Notes under the pieces: generated by a model
What the model was told of the DNA's origin: nothing
Seen by the model: only the letters and a program-made list of their open reading frames with translations
The model's database searches: none
Made by a program: the position numbers and the translations under genes
Shown here: piece after piece, positions 1 to 7,567 of the stretch
Numbering within the stretch: the stretch's first letter is position 1
How the letters are laid out: the number at the start of each line of letters is the position of its first letter
Assembly (NCBI GenBank): GCA_024401215.1
Contig: JAKSLL010000035.1
Span: 1-34,399 of the forward strand
Reading direction: 5' to 3'
Source: Bacteroidaceae bacterium
GTDB lineage: Bacteria; Bacteroidota; Bacteroidia; Bacteroidales; Bacteroidaceae
DNA length: 34,399 bases

Positions 1-2
1 AA

Positions 3-113
3 GTCAATGACCTGAGCGAAGATATATTTGCCGATATTCATAATTCTGCAGTTTTAGCTGCAAAATTACTCAATCAATTTCAAATCAAAAAATCAAAGAT
101 CGCTTGTAAGTGA
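3..113 (+). CDS. C-terminal end of an unidentified protein (partial)
   Basis: An open frame enters from the left edge and ends at a TGA after 36 residues, finishing in a lysine-rich tail (KKSKIACK). It starts outside the window. The fragment is too short for me to name a family. It reads in the same direction as the helicase gene that follows 319 bp later, but a strong promoter lies between them, so they need not be cotranscribed. Confidence 0.45.
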   Translation, partial: VNDLSEDIFADIHNSAVLAAKLLNQFQIKKSKIACK

Positions 114-432
114 TTAAATATTAAATATATAAATATAGTTAAGCGAAATTTATCGCATCACTAGTAATGTTGTACTATTTCCTGTGGAAAGCTAAGGCCA
201 TCAGGATTATTTTCTTTTTTGTTTTGTCGTTTCTTAAAAACATTGTACTTTTGTGGTCGAAATCTCTTTTTGTGTTTGTATGAGTTTCAGCTCTTGTCAT
301 ACCTTATGCAAATTATATGAAGCACTATATACAAGATGAAAACATCGGGTTTGTCAAAAGTCTTTTATAGACTTTTGTAATTAATGTTCTGAAAAACTTC
401 ACTTGTTCAACTTATAATTATTTCCTTACTTT
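114..432. other. Intergenic region and leader of the NERD-helicase gene
   Basis: This 319-bp AT-rich stretch has no convincing gene. It holds the promoter listed at 223-253 and, in the predicted leader, a perfect 9-bp inverted repeat (CAAAAGTCT at 355-363, AGACTTTTG at 369-377) with a 5-nt loop. No T-run follows the hairpin, so it looks more like a leader structure than a terminator. A 19-codon open frame from 280 is probably chance. Confidence 0.5.
223..253 (+). promoter_or_regulatory. Bacteroidetes-type promoter for the NERD-helicase gene
   Basis: TTTG at 223-226, a 19-bp spacer and TACTTTTG at 246-253 match the Bacteroidetes primary sigma consensus (TTTG, then TAnnTTTG). The expected start near 260 gives a leader of about 170 nt. 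Confidence 0.65.
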
Positions 433-2409
433 ATGGCAGTAAAGGTTAGCATATTAATACATAATGAGGATGACAACTCTCCTGAGAGTAAAGCAGCAAG
501 AGAGTTGAAGGAGATGTTGGATAATGACTTCTCTAAGTGTCCTTCGGCGAAAGGTAATGTGAATATTGGATATAGTCTCACTCTGAGCGGGCAGAAGGTG
601 AGAGATATTGATCTTCTGCTGTTTGGTGAGATAAGTGGATATGCGCTTAAGTCTTTCTATGCTTCTGAGGATGATGCGTCAAAGAAAGATGTGAGTGTGG
701 AGTCTTTCTGTTATGTTATAGAACTAAAAGACCATACAGAGGATAAGGTGATGTCGGCAGATACTCATCTGTATGTCAATTACAAGGGTAGTTGGAAGGA
801 TGTGTCGGATCAGAGCGAGGCGCAGAAGTATTCGTTTATGAATTATTTCAGCAATGCGAATGGATACAAGCCATTTGTGTGTAACCTTATATGGTTCCGC
901 CAGATTTATCCCGAGAAATTGAAAAATCTTCTTGTTAAGGGTAATGCCATTAATGCGTTGCCTTCCGAGTTTGGGGTGGCAGATTTGGTGCGTCATAATA
1001 TCTCGCAACTTAATGCAGGCAAGTTTAAGCCATACGGTGGCATGTATCATATCAATGTGAACAGTCAGGGTGGCTCGTTTATGTCGGATATGCAGGAATT
1101 GCTTAAGGTGAGACGCGTGGCTGTTGGGTTGACAAGGAAGAAACTGGAGGCTCTTACACAGGAAACGGTTGATAACAGCATATCAAATATGGAGTCAAAG
1201 GATAAGCTGACAATCTTTTCTGGACGTGCTGGTACGGGTAAGACGTTCTATCTTTTGCAGACGGCGCTTAAACTGGCAAATGCTGAGGATGGCAACAGAT
1301 GTCTTCTGCTAACATATAACCAGGCTCTTGTGTCGGATATTCGCAGATTGCTTCACTTTATTGATATTCCAGATAAGGTGGATAGCTATACTGTTCAGGT
1401 ACAGCCGTTGCATGATTTTTTCCTTAACCTTATGAGGATATTGCTTGGGGACTGCCCAGCTATGGATGAACCTGATTATTTTTATAAGTATCAGGCATAC
1501 ATCAAGAAACTGGCATCCTATGTCAATGGCAGCCTTTCGGACAATGATGTGACCTATCTCAAAGAGATGGAGCAGACAGCCATTGACTGGGATTACATTT
1601 TTGTGGATGAGGCTCAGGATTGGTCGGATGCAGAGAAAATGATACTCTTGAAGATATATGGGCCCCAAAGTATTGTTGTGGCAGATGGTATTGACCAGTT
1701 TATCCGTTCTGGCGTAAAACAGCATTGGGATCGTAACCTTTCTTCTTTCTCTGTGAACAAGACTATGGGAATGCGTCAGAAGGCTAATCTTGTGTCTTTT
1801 GTCAATTCGTTTGCTATGGCATGTGGTCTGAAGTGGGAGGTGAAGGTTAACAAGAAGCTTTTGGGCGGAAAGGTTAGAATAATTCATAAGTATGACAAGG
1901 ATGAACATGCTAAGCTTGTAGAAAACTGCAAGAATAATGCTTGTGATAACTATGACATACTTTTCCTTGTTCCTCCAAAGATGGTGAATCATAATGAAGA
2001 TGAATCGCACTTTTACAAGTTAGATGAATTCTCGGAGATGGGAATTGACTTGTTTGATGGCACTAATCCTGTACTTAGAGGTCAATATCCTACTTCGGTA
2101 GAGCAATGCAGGTTGTATCAGTACGATTCTTGTCGTGGATTGGAAGGGTGGTGTACCGTATGTTTAGGTTTTGATGAACTCATAGAGTACAAGGGTAATA
2201 TATATAGGGATGACCAGCAAAATTCTCTTGCTTTGGAATCGCCTGAAGACCGCAAGCATAGGTTCGTCTATTTGTGGTCTCTTATGCCTCTTACCAGACC
2301 AATGGACACTCTTGTCATTGTCTTGGACAATCCCCAAAGCGATGTGGGGCTGATACTGAAAGATATTGCTGATAAGAACTCTGATTTTGTAGAGTGGGAT
2401 GTTGACTGA
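433..2409 (+). CDS. NERD-domain nuclease fused to a superfamily 1 helicase
   Basis: The N-terminal ~150 residues resemble a NERD (nuclease-related) domain: an acidic DIDLLLFG strand (58-65), then IELK (96-99), then QSEAQK (127-132), the usual D...ExK...Q layout. A superfamily 1 ATPase core follows: Walker A GRAGTGKT (264-271), DEAQD Walker B (392-396), a motif III-like VVADGIDQF (415-423), an arginine at 448, a motif V region around 563-579 and LTRPMD (620-625) as motif VI. A DNA- or RNA-translocating, cleaving enzyme is inferred. Fusions of this kind are often in defence islands, and DUF262 and type I restriction genes occur in this window, but no partner gene is adjacent. The gene has its own promoter and ends at a bidirectional hairpin. 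ATG start. The exact family is uncertain. Confidence 0.8.
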   Translation: MAVKVSILIHNEDDNSPESKAARELKEMLDNDFSKCPSAKGNVNIGYSLTLSGQKVRDIDLLLFGEISGYALKSFYASEDDASKKDVSVESFCYVIELKDHTEDKVMSADTHLYVNYKGSWKDVSDQSEAQKYSFMNYFSNANGYKPFVCNLIWFRQIYPEKLKNLLVKGNAINALPSEFGVADLVRHNISQLNAGKFKPYGGMYHINVNSQGGSFMSDMQELLKVRRVAVGLTRKKLEALTQETVDNSISNMESKDKLTIFSGRAGTGKTFYLLQTALKLANAEDGNRCLLLTYNQALVSDIRRLLHFIDIPDKVDSYTVQVQPLHDFFLNLMRILLGDCPAMDEPDYFYKYQAYIKKLASYVNGSLSDNDVTYLKEMEQTAIDWDYIFVDEAQDWSDAEKMILLKIYGPQSIVVADGIDQFIRSGVKQHWDRNLSSFSVNKTMGMRQKANLVSFVNSFAMACGLKWEVKVNKKLLGGKVRIIHKYDKDEHAKLVENCKNNACDNYDILFLVPPKMVNHNEDESHFYKLDEFSEMGIDLFDGTNPVLRGQYPTSVEQCRLYQYDSCRGLEGWCTVCLGFDELIEYKGNIYRDDQQNSLALESPEDRKHRFVYLWSLMPLTRPMDTLVIVLDNPQSDVGLILKDIADKNSDFVEWDVD

Positions 2410-2520
2410 TGCGTTATTGATTTTGCTTGGGTGCTATTGTAAACGCCCCATACCGCCTTGAATATAGTTGATGACACATTTCCGAGCCAGAGGTATGTGT
2501 GGAAAGGTTTGTAATACAAC

Positions 2521-2556
2521 TATGGGGGTGAACAAAATTATTTGTTCACCCCCATA
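2521..2556. terminator. Bidirectional hairpin terminator between convergent genes
   Basis: A perfect 16-bp inverted repeat (TATGGGGGTGAACAAA at 2521-2536 and its complement at 2541-2556) with a 4-nt loop lies between the convergent helicase and TPR genes. Neither side has a long T-run, so termination is inferred from stem stability and position. Confidence 0.7.
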
Positions 2557-2584
2557 GGAAAGTAATTGTGTTTGATAGATTGCG

Positions 2585-3790
2585 TCAACCTCTTCTGTGC
2601 TTGTCGCCACGCATGACGATAAAGATGAAGAGGAGGATGGCGATGATGCTCATCAGCACGGTGAATGTCTTGTTTTGTTTTGACCTCTCAACGGCACCTT
2701 CGCGTTGCTCTTCGAAGAGTGAGTTGATTTTTACATTCATGTCGGCAACGCCTTTCTTTGTGTCAGCATGTATTATTGAGTCGTGGTGTGCGATTAGCTT
2801 CTTTTGTGTCTTGAAAGCCTGCTCCCATCTGCCGCATTTCTTCAGGATATCGATACGTCGGTTGAGTGCATCTTCCTTATTGCTGAGTGAGTCGCAAAGT
2901 GAGAGAGCTGCGTCAGTCTTTCCGTTGGCTGCGAGAGTCAGGATGCGCACGTTTGTCATGTCGTCCCTATATTGCTCATTGTTCTTTGGCTTGCATTTGC
3001 GTGCCTTCTCGGCTGTCTCGGCGAGAGCCTTGGTGTTGTTCATGAAGCAGCATTCTGCGATTAGTGTGTATGCATGTGCATTGTCTGGGTTCTCGCTGAC
3101 AGCAGCCTTGGCATTTTCAAGGCATTTGGTGTAGTCGCCCATCAAGGAGTAAGTCTTTGCCAAGTCGGCAAGAATTTCTGATATATGTGTTTTGTCTTTT
3201 TTGCATCGCTTTGCGGCTTCTAAAGACTCTTTCTGTAGTTCGAGTGCGCTTTTGTAGTCGTTGACCTTTATGTAGAGTTTAGAAAGCGCGCGTGTGCCGT
3301 AGTATATTCCCTCGTCATTATTGTTTCTTCTTGCTCCGCTGATGAGTTTCATGGCTACGCGTTCTGCTTGATAGGTGTGGCCGGTGTTGAGGAGAAACTC
3401 CACGATGAGGCTTCTGTCTTTGTAATACAGAGCGTCGAACTTGCATGCCTTGGCGAGCTGCAGCTGCTTGGCTATGTATTCGCAGAACGCCACAGAATCC
3501 TTGTTTACGAACGCTTGCTGTGAGTGTAGTGACATGCCGAAATACTGGTATGCGTCATCATCGTCGTCCTCTCCAGCTTCGATGAGCGAATCAGCAAAAG
3601 TTTCCACCCACTTCTCGGATATGTGCTCCATGGCGTAGTCATAGCGTTTGCATAACTTGGCAGGCGCGTCTTTCCAGTTGTCGGATGTTGTGCTCTGTGC
3701 TTTGGCATTGCTGATGAACGCCATAATAAAGAATGATATTATTGTGAGAATGCTGTACTTCATAACTTTCATCTTGTGTTGTTTCTTCAT
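2585..3790 (-). CDS. Exported TPR-repeat protein with a C-terminal membrane anchor
   Basis: The N-terminus is a signal peptide (hydrophobic run SILTIISFFIMAFI, then NAKAQ). The body is helical with TPR-like repeats, e.g. LSKLYIKVNDYKSALELQKE and LAKTYSLMGDYTKCLENAKA. A single hydrophobic helix near the end (VLMSIIAILLFIFIV) is followed by a basic tail, so the repeats should lie in the periplasm with the C-terminus anchored in the inner membrane. The layout resembles TPR domains joined to Bacteroidetes signalling proteins, but no kinase or DNA-binding output domain follows. The signal peptide could equally start at an internal ATG nine codons in. Function is unknown; it is monocistronic. Confidence 0.75.
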   Translation of the reverse strand: MKKQHKMKVMKYSILTIISFFIMAFISNAKAQSTTSDNWKDAPAKLCKRYDYAMEHISEKWVETFADSLIEAGEDDDDDAYQYFGMSLHSQQAFVNKDSVAFCEYIAKQLQLAKACKFDALYYKDRSLIVEFLLNTGHTYQAERVAMKLISGARRNNNDEGIYYGTRALSKLYIKVNDYKSALELQKESLEAAKRCKKDKTHISEILADLAKTYSLMGDYTKCLENAKAAVSENPDNAHAYTLIAECCFMNNTKALAETAEKARKCKPKNNEQYRDDMTNVRILTLAANGKTDAALSLCDSLSNKEDALNRRIDILKKCGRWEQAFKTQKKLIAHHDSIIHADTKKGVADMNVKINSLFEEQREGAVERSKQNKTFTVLMSIIAILLFIFIVMRGDKHRRG

Positions 3791-3877
3791 GTGGTTAAGG
3801 TTTTATCCTTGATTCTTCATGGTAGTTAATAGGTCATGAGTTAACATTGGTTAACGGATGGCTACTTGTCTTTATTG

Positions 3878-3885
3878 CAAAGATA
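3878..3885 (-). promoter_or_regulatory. -7 element upstream of the TPR gene
   Basis: Read on the minus strand this is TATCTTTG, an exact TAnnTTTG match, about 90 bp before the start. No clear TTTG -33 box was found at the usual distance. Confidence 0.45.
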
Positions 3886-3971
3886 ATGATTGTTTGTGAT
3901 ACTGAAAAATATTTGAGGAGAAAAATGGGTTCAATAATAGTAAGATATAATGTATATGGCGTCAAAATTCT

Positions 3972-4011
3972 TTTGTTTTGTGCTTATTCTGCGAAAAAAT
4001 GAGTATCTTTG
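3972..4011 (+). promoter_or_regulatory. Promoter of the M6 peptidase gene
   Basis: TATCTTTG at 4004-4011 follows TTTG boxes at 3972-3975 and 3977-3980. The spacer (23 bp from the nearer box) is slightly long. The expected start lies about 25 nt before the ATG. Confidence 0.6.
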
Positions 4012-4042
4012 CGATGTAATCACCTACTTGTGATTGTAGATT

Positions 4043-6016
4043 ATGATAAAGAAAAGTTTATTGTCAGTTTTATTCTTGCTTGCCGCTTTGATGGTTTGTG
4101 CCGCTCCTGCGAGAAGGGAGTGGATAACCGTTGTGCTGCAGAGTGGCGAGTCTGTGCTGGTGACGCTTGTTGGTGATGAGACTGGCAGTTGGCTGCAGAC
4201 CCGGAGCGGAGAGGTGGTGCTGAATCTTGGCGAAGGCGTTTATCGTTATGCCACAGCAGATGAAGAGATGGAGATGAAAAATGCTGCGCGTCAGAAGAGA
4301 GAAGAGAATGACGAACGCCGAATGATGCGTCTCAACAGGGCGCGGGCGGCTGTGGGCATTGAGGGCAGTTCTTCTTTAACAAAAAAGCAGGGGATAACCT
4401 TTGCTCAGAATGTGGGTGCGCATGGAAACAAGAAAGGGCTTGTGATACTTGTTAACTTTACAGATTGCGCCATGCTTGGGGAGAATGTGAGAGATGATTA
4501 CGATCGTATGTATAATGAGATAGGGTACAGCGATGACAATCATGTTGGTTCGGTGAAAGACTATTTCTATGACCAGAGTTATGGTATGCTGAATGTAGAT
4601 TTCGACGTTGTAGGCCCTGTGACGGTAAGTGAGGCGTCAACATATTACGGACAAAGTTATTCTGCCATAGGCAGTTCTGACAGGTATGCTGCAAAGGTGG
4701 TGTGTGAAGCTGTTGACTTGGTTGACGATTTTGTTGACTTCTCCGATTATGACTGGGATGGAGATGGTGAAGTGGACCAGGTGCTTGTGGTTTATGCAGG
4801 TTGTGGTGCTAATTTTACAGACAATTCTGACAACTTGATATGGCCTCAAGAGTGGACATTGTCGTCGGCAAAAAGATATGATTGCTGCGATGGCGCGATG
4901 TATCGTGATGGCATGAAGATTGACACATACGCTTTAGTGCCGGAGATATATGGAAGTACTGCAGATAAGGAAAAGAAAAGATATGGTATAGGAGTGGCGT
5001 GCCATGAGTTCTCGCATTGCCTGGGATTTCCTGATGTGTACGACACTAAATTTTCTGGAGGCTTTGGCATGATGGCATGGGATGTCCTTGACGGGGGAAA
5101 TTATTCGGGTCCGGAAGGAAGAGGTGAGCGCCCAGTGGGCATGACGGCTCTGGAGCGTTGGATGGCAGGATGGCTCACGCCGATAGTCATTGATGATGCT
5201 TTGCATGTGAAGGAGATGCCGTGCATAGGCGATGAGCCTGTGGCATACATTATTTATAATGAGGGCAACACCAACGAGGCTTATCTTGTGGAGAATCACT
5301 ATTACAAGAGCAAGTGGTTTTCCTATGTGGATTTTTATGACTGCAGTCCTGAGAAATATAATATAAATGGTGTCCTGGTGCTTCATCTGGATTATGATGA
5401 GAAAGTGTGGGAAAGCAGGAGGATAAACGATGATAGTAATCATCAGCGCTATACTGTCGTCCCCGCTAGCAATTCCTTTGGCACGAAATATGGGGAAACT
5501 TATATCCTTACTGGCGATGATTATAGGGGGCAGCTGTATGGGAATATTGCAAGTGGCAATAACACAGAACTATCACGCACCTCGCTGCCTGCAACACGTA
5601 CGTTTGTGGCTAATGTCGATGGGGAGAAAATGTTGAATATAGACCTCACAGCGATAAGTCAGAATGCAGAGTCGGGGCTTGTCTCGTTTGATGCCTACAG
5701 CTCTTTCATGCCAGCATGCGCAACACCTACCATAAGGGTTGAGAACGGCAAATGCAGGTTTGAATGCGCAACAGAGGGGGCGAAGTGCCATCATGAATTC
5801 TCTATAGTGGCAGCAGGTGATGAAAGCGACACGGAGGTCTCTGTGCCGCAGGTGAAGGTCAGGGTGTATGCAACTGCCGACAACTACCGAGATTCGGCAG
5901 TAGCAGAATATGTGTTCTGCACGAGAGCAAGCGACAGTAAGGGTGATGTGAATGATGACGGAAGCGTTAATGTGGCTGATGTGACAGAGCTTATTGGCAT
6001 TTTACTGGGTTACTAA
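4043..6016 (+). CDS. Secreted M6-family zinc metallopeptidase with a dockerin-like tail
   Basis: A signal peptide (MIKKSLLSVLFLLAALMVCA) is followed by a propeptide-like charged segment. The catalytic domain carries the zincin motif HEFSH at 321-325 with the downstream glycines and Met expected for M6 (immune inhibitor A-like) peptidases, preceded by an Asp-rich DYDWDGDGEVD loop (235-245) typical of a calcium site. The last ~25 residues (633-657) form one F-hand dockerin-like repeat, GDVNDDGSVNVAD plus a short helix; classical cellulosomal dockerins have two. The protein should be exported and cleave extracellular proteins. What the tail docks to is unknown; a similar module begins the protein at 23585-24613. 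It has its own promoter and no operon partner. ATG start. Confidence 0.88.
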   Translation: MIKKSLLSVLFLLAALMVCAAPARREWITVVLQSGESVLVTLVGDETGSWLQTRSGEVVLNLGEGVYRYATADEEMEMKNAARQKREENDERRMMRLNRARAAVGIEGSSSLTKKQGITFAQNVGAHGNKKGLVILVNFTDCAMLGENVRDDYDRMYNEIGYSDDNHVGSVKDYFYDQSYGMLNVDFDVVGPVTVSEASTYYGQSYSAIGSSDRYAAKVVCEAVDLVDDFVDFSDYDWDGDGEVDQVLVVYAGCGANFTDNSDNLIWPQEWTLSSAKRYDCCDGAMYRDGMKIDTYALVPEIYGSTADKEKKRYGIGVACHEFSHCLGFPDVYDTKFSGGFGMMAWDVLDGGNYSGPEGRGERPVGMTALERWMAGWLTPIVIDDALHVKEMPCIGDEPVAYIIYNEGNTNEAYLVENHYYKSKWFSYVDFYDCSPEKYNINGVLVLHLDYDEKVWESRRINDDSNHQRYTVVPASNSFGTKYGETYILTGDDYRGQLYGNIASGNNTELSRTSLPATRTFVANVDGEKMLNIDLTAISQNAESGLVSFDAYSSFMPACATPTIRVENGKCRFECATEGAKCHHEFSIVAAGDESDTEVSVPQVKVRVYATADNYRDSAVAEYVFCTRASDSKGDVNDDGSVNVADVTELIGILLGY

Positions 6017-6358
6017 GTAATGGTGAATAAATAACAAACTGTACTTTATGTAATGGTCAGAATTATTTTTATCAAGAATTTAGGGAACCTCGAAGAGCTC
6101 GGCGTAGCGTAGCCAAATTAGAGATTTCTTCTTTCTGTTTGTCTGCAAAATGTTCTTGCTAAATTCCTAAAAAGCTATTTCGACATTAAATAAACTGTTT
6201 TGTTCGTTTTTTACATACGAATATTGAACATGCTGTTAGTTTTGGGAAAAGAATTGGTGTAAAAGTGGCATTCGTGTATTTTATGACGTTTATTTTATCT
6301 CATTTTTCGTGTTGCTAACTTATACGTTATTTTTTTTTGAAAAAAAGCTAACATTTTG
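6017..6358. other. Intergenic sequence downstream of the M6 peptidase
   Basis: AT-rich sequence without a credible gene. A GC-richer patch at about 6085-6120 has a GAGCTC palindrome and looks foreign to its surroundings, but I could not assign it. The T-rich region around 6330-6345 leads into the promoter at 6359-6390. Confidence 0.4.
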
Positions 6359-6390
6359 TTTGGTGGTATAAATAGAATCGTTTAACTTTG
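6359..6390 (+). promoter_or_regulatory. Orphan promoter in the queC upstream region
   Basis: TTTG at 6359-6362, a 20-bp spacer and TAACTTTG at 6383-6390 are a near-ideal Bacteroidetes promoter. No annotated gene starts behind it. The transcript would begin near 6397 and either make a small RNA ending at the hairpin at 6524-6560 or express the short frame at 6425-6589. Confidence 0.6.
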
Positions 6391-6424
6391 CAACAAATTC
6401 AATGGAAAGAGTGGACATTCTGTG

Positions 6425-6589
6425 ATGATGAGGCGAAAGGCTAAGAGGGTGATTTCTGTTGAAAATATGGTGTTTGACATAAGTACCTATTATTATATAT
6501 TGACTAACTCTGTTTTTTTTCTTGGGACTTCTATCTGTGAAGACGGGAGTTCCATTTTTTTGTGTCTTTGCAAGGATTATATATTGTGA
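6425..6589 (+). CDS. Possible 54-residue small protein (doubtful)
   Basis: An ATG-initiated frame begins MMRRKAKRVISVENMVF and runs 54 residues to a TGA, ending in a Cys-containing CLCKDYIL. It starts about 28 nt after the predicted transcript start. Against it: the frame spans a hairpin with a T-run that looks like a terminator, and I recognise no family. It may be chance coding over a non-coding RNA. Confidence 0.2.
   Translation: MMRRKAKRVISVENMVFDISTYYYILTNSVFFLGTSICEDGSSIFLCLCKDYIL
6524..6560 (+). terminator. Intrinsic terminator of the orphan transcript
   Basis: GGGACTTC (6524-6531) pairs with GGAGTTCC (6546-6553), 8 bp including G-U pairs, followed at once by ATTTTTTT. With the promoter at 6359-6390 it bounds a predicted RNA of about 160 nt. 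Confidence 0.55.
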
Positions 6590-6662
6590 AGTGCTTTGTT
6601 TGCAAATATCTCGCTGGAAGGGTTAAAGTGAAATGATGAAATGCAGAAAAACATGGATATGT

Positions 6663-6693
6663 TTTGTTAGAGAATAAATAATGACTAACTTTG
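6663..6693 (+). promoter_or_regulatory. queC promoter
   Basis: TTTG at 6663-6666, a 19-bp spacer and TAACTTTG at 6686-6693. The expected start near 6700 gives a leader of about 147 nt that contains the structured element at 6729-6800. Confidence 0.65.
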
Positions 6694-6728
6694 TATATGA
6701 GTATCAGCTTTTCAGCGAATATCCTCGG

Positions 6729-6800
6729 ATTCAGCAGATGGGATGGCGTTCGTCCGTTAATGTTATCAGCGATGGCGATAAGTTTCGATATCTGCTGAAT
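6729..6800 (+). promoter_or_regulatory. Three-way-junction leader RNA upstream of queC
   Basis: A perfect 11-bp closing stem (ATTCAGCAGAT at 6729-6739, ATCTGCTGAAT at 6790-6800) encloses two hairpins: GGATG/CGTCC (6741-6745 with 6751-6755) and TTATC/GATAA (6763-6767 with 6777-6781). Single-stranded junctions are 1, 7 and 8 nt. Nearer the gene, CTTATG (6814-6819) can pair with CATAAG (6841-6846) immediately before the ATG, which would cover the start region. It does not match the preQ1-I pattern I know. A cis-regulatory role for queuosine-related control is inferred. Confidence 0.5.
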
Positions 6801-6846
6801 GTTTGTAAGCTAAACTTATGTATAATTTTTATAATACCCCCATAAG

Positions 6847-7500
6847 ATGAAAGATAGTGTTATAGTCGTGTCGGGTGGAATGGATTCCATCACGATGCTC
6901 TACGAATATAAAGACAGCATAGCCTTAGGCATCTCCTTCGACTATGGCAGCAATCATAATGCGAACGAGATTCCGCTTGCGAAGATGCATTGTGAACGCT
7001 TGGGCATAAAGCACATCACGATACCTCTCGCCTTTATGGAGCAGTATTTCAAGTCGTCTCTACTAGCAGGAGCAGATGCCATTCCCGAAGGACATTATAC
7101 ATCGGAGAATATGGCAAGTACTGTCGTTCCTTTCCGCAACGGCATAATGCTCTCCATCGCCTGTGGTATGGCAGAGAGCTATGGCTTGACACGAGTGCTC
7201 ATTGCTAATCATGGAGGCGACCACACAATATATCCCGATTGCCGCCCTGAGTTCATCAACGCAATGAGCGAGGCGATGACGCAAGGCACGGATACGAAAG
7301 TTAGGATATACGCTCCTTACACCAACATCACAAAATCGGATATAGCTCGTCACGGCAAGGCGCTTGGCATAGACTACAGCGAGACATGGTCGTGCTACAA
7401 AGGCGGCACAAAGCATTGCGGCAAGTGCGGCACCTGCGTTGAGCGCAAGGAAGCTTTGATGGAGGCTGGAATTGTTGATACGACGGAATACGAAGGGTAG
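6847..7500 (+). CDS. queC: 7-cyano-7-deazaguanine synthase QueC
   Basis: QueC converts 7-carboxy-7-deazaguanine to preQ0 using ATP and ammonia, in queuosine biosynthesis. The sequence shows the N-type ATP-pyrophosphatase P-loop SGGMDS (9-14) and four C-terminal zinc cysteines C183, C191, C194 and C197 in the WSCYKGG...HCGKCGTC pattern. Its 217 residues match the family length. No queD, queE or queF is adjacent, and there are no dpd-type DNA-modification genes, so tRNA modification is the simplest role. It is monocistronic with its own promoter and structured leader, and converges on the DKNYY operon. ATG start. Confidence 0.93.
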   Translation: MKDSVIVVSGGMDSITMLYEYKDSIALGISFDYGSNHNANEIPLAKMHCERLGIKHITIPLAFMEQYFKSSLLAGADAIPEGHYTSENMASTVVPFRNGIMLSIACGMAESYGLTRVLIANHGGDHTIYPDCRPEFINAMSEAMTQGTDTKVRIYAPYTNITKSDIARHGKALGIDYSETWSCYKGGTKHCGKCGTCVERKEALMEAGIVDTTEYEG

Positions 7501-7567
7501 TTCTTTTTTTCTGTTTATGCCCTTCATGCTTCATGCCATCTTGAGGGCGAGTCCTTGATGATGCACT

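Noticed and set aside
6729-6800. Known preQ1-I riboswitch or hammerhead ribozyme
   Set aside because: The compact pseudoknot pattern of preQ1-I and the CUGAUGA...GAAA core of hammerheads are both missing.
6847-7500. queC as part of a 7-deazaguanine DNA-modification or CBASS-type defence cluster
   Set aside because: No dpd genes, cyclase or other partner is adjacent, and QueC zinc and P-loop motifs are standard.
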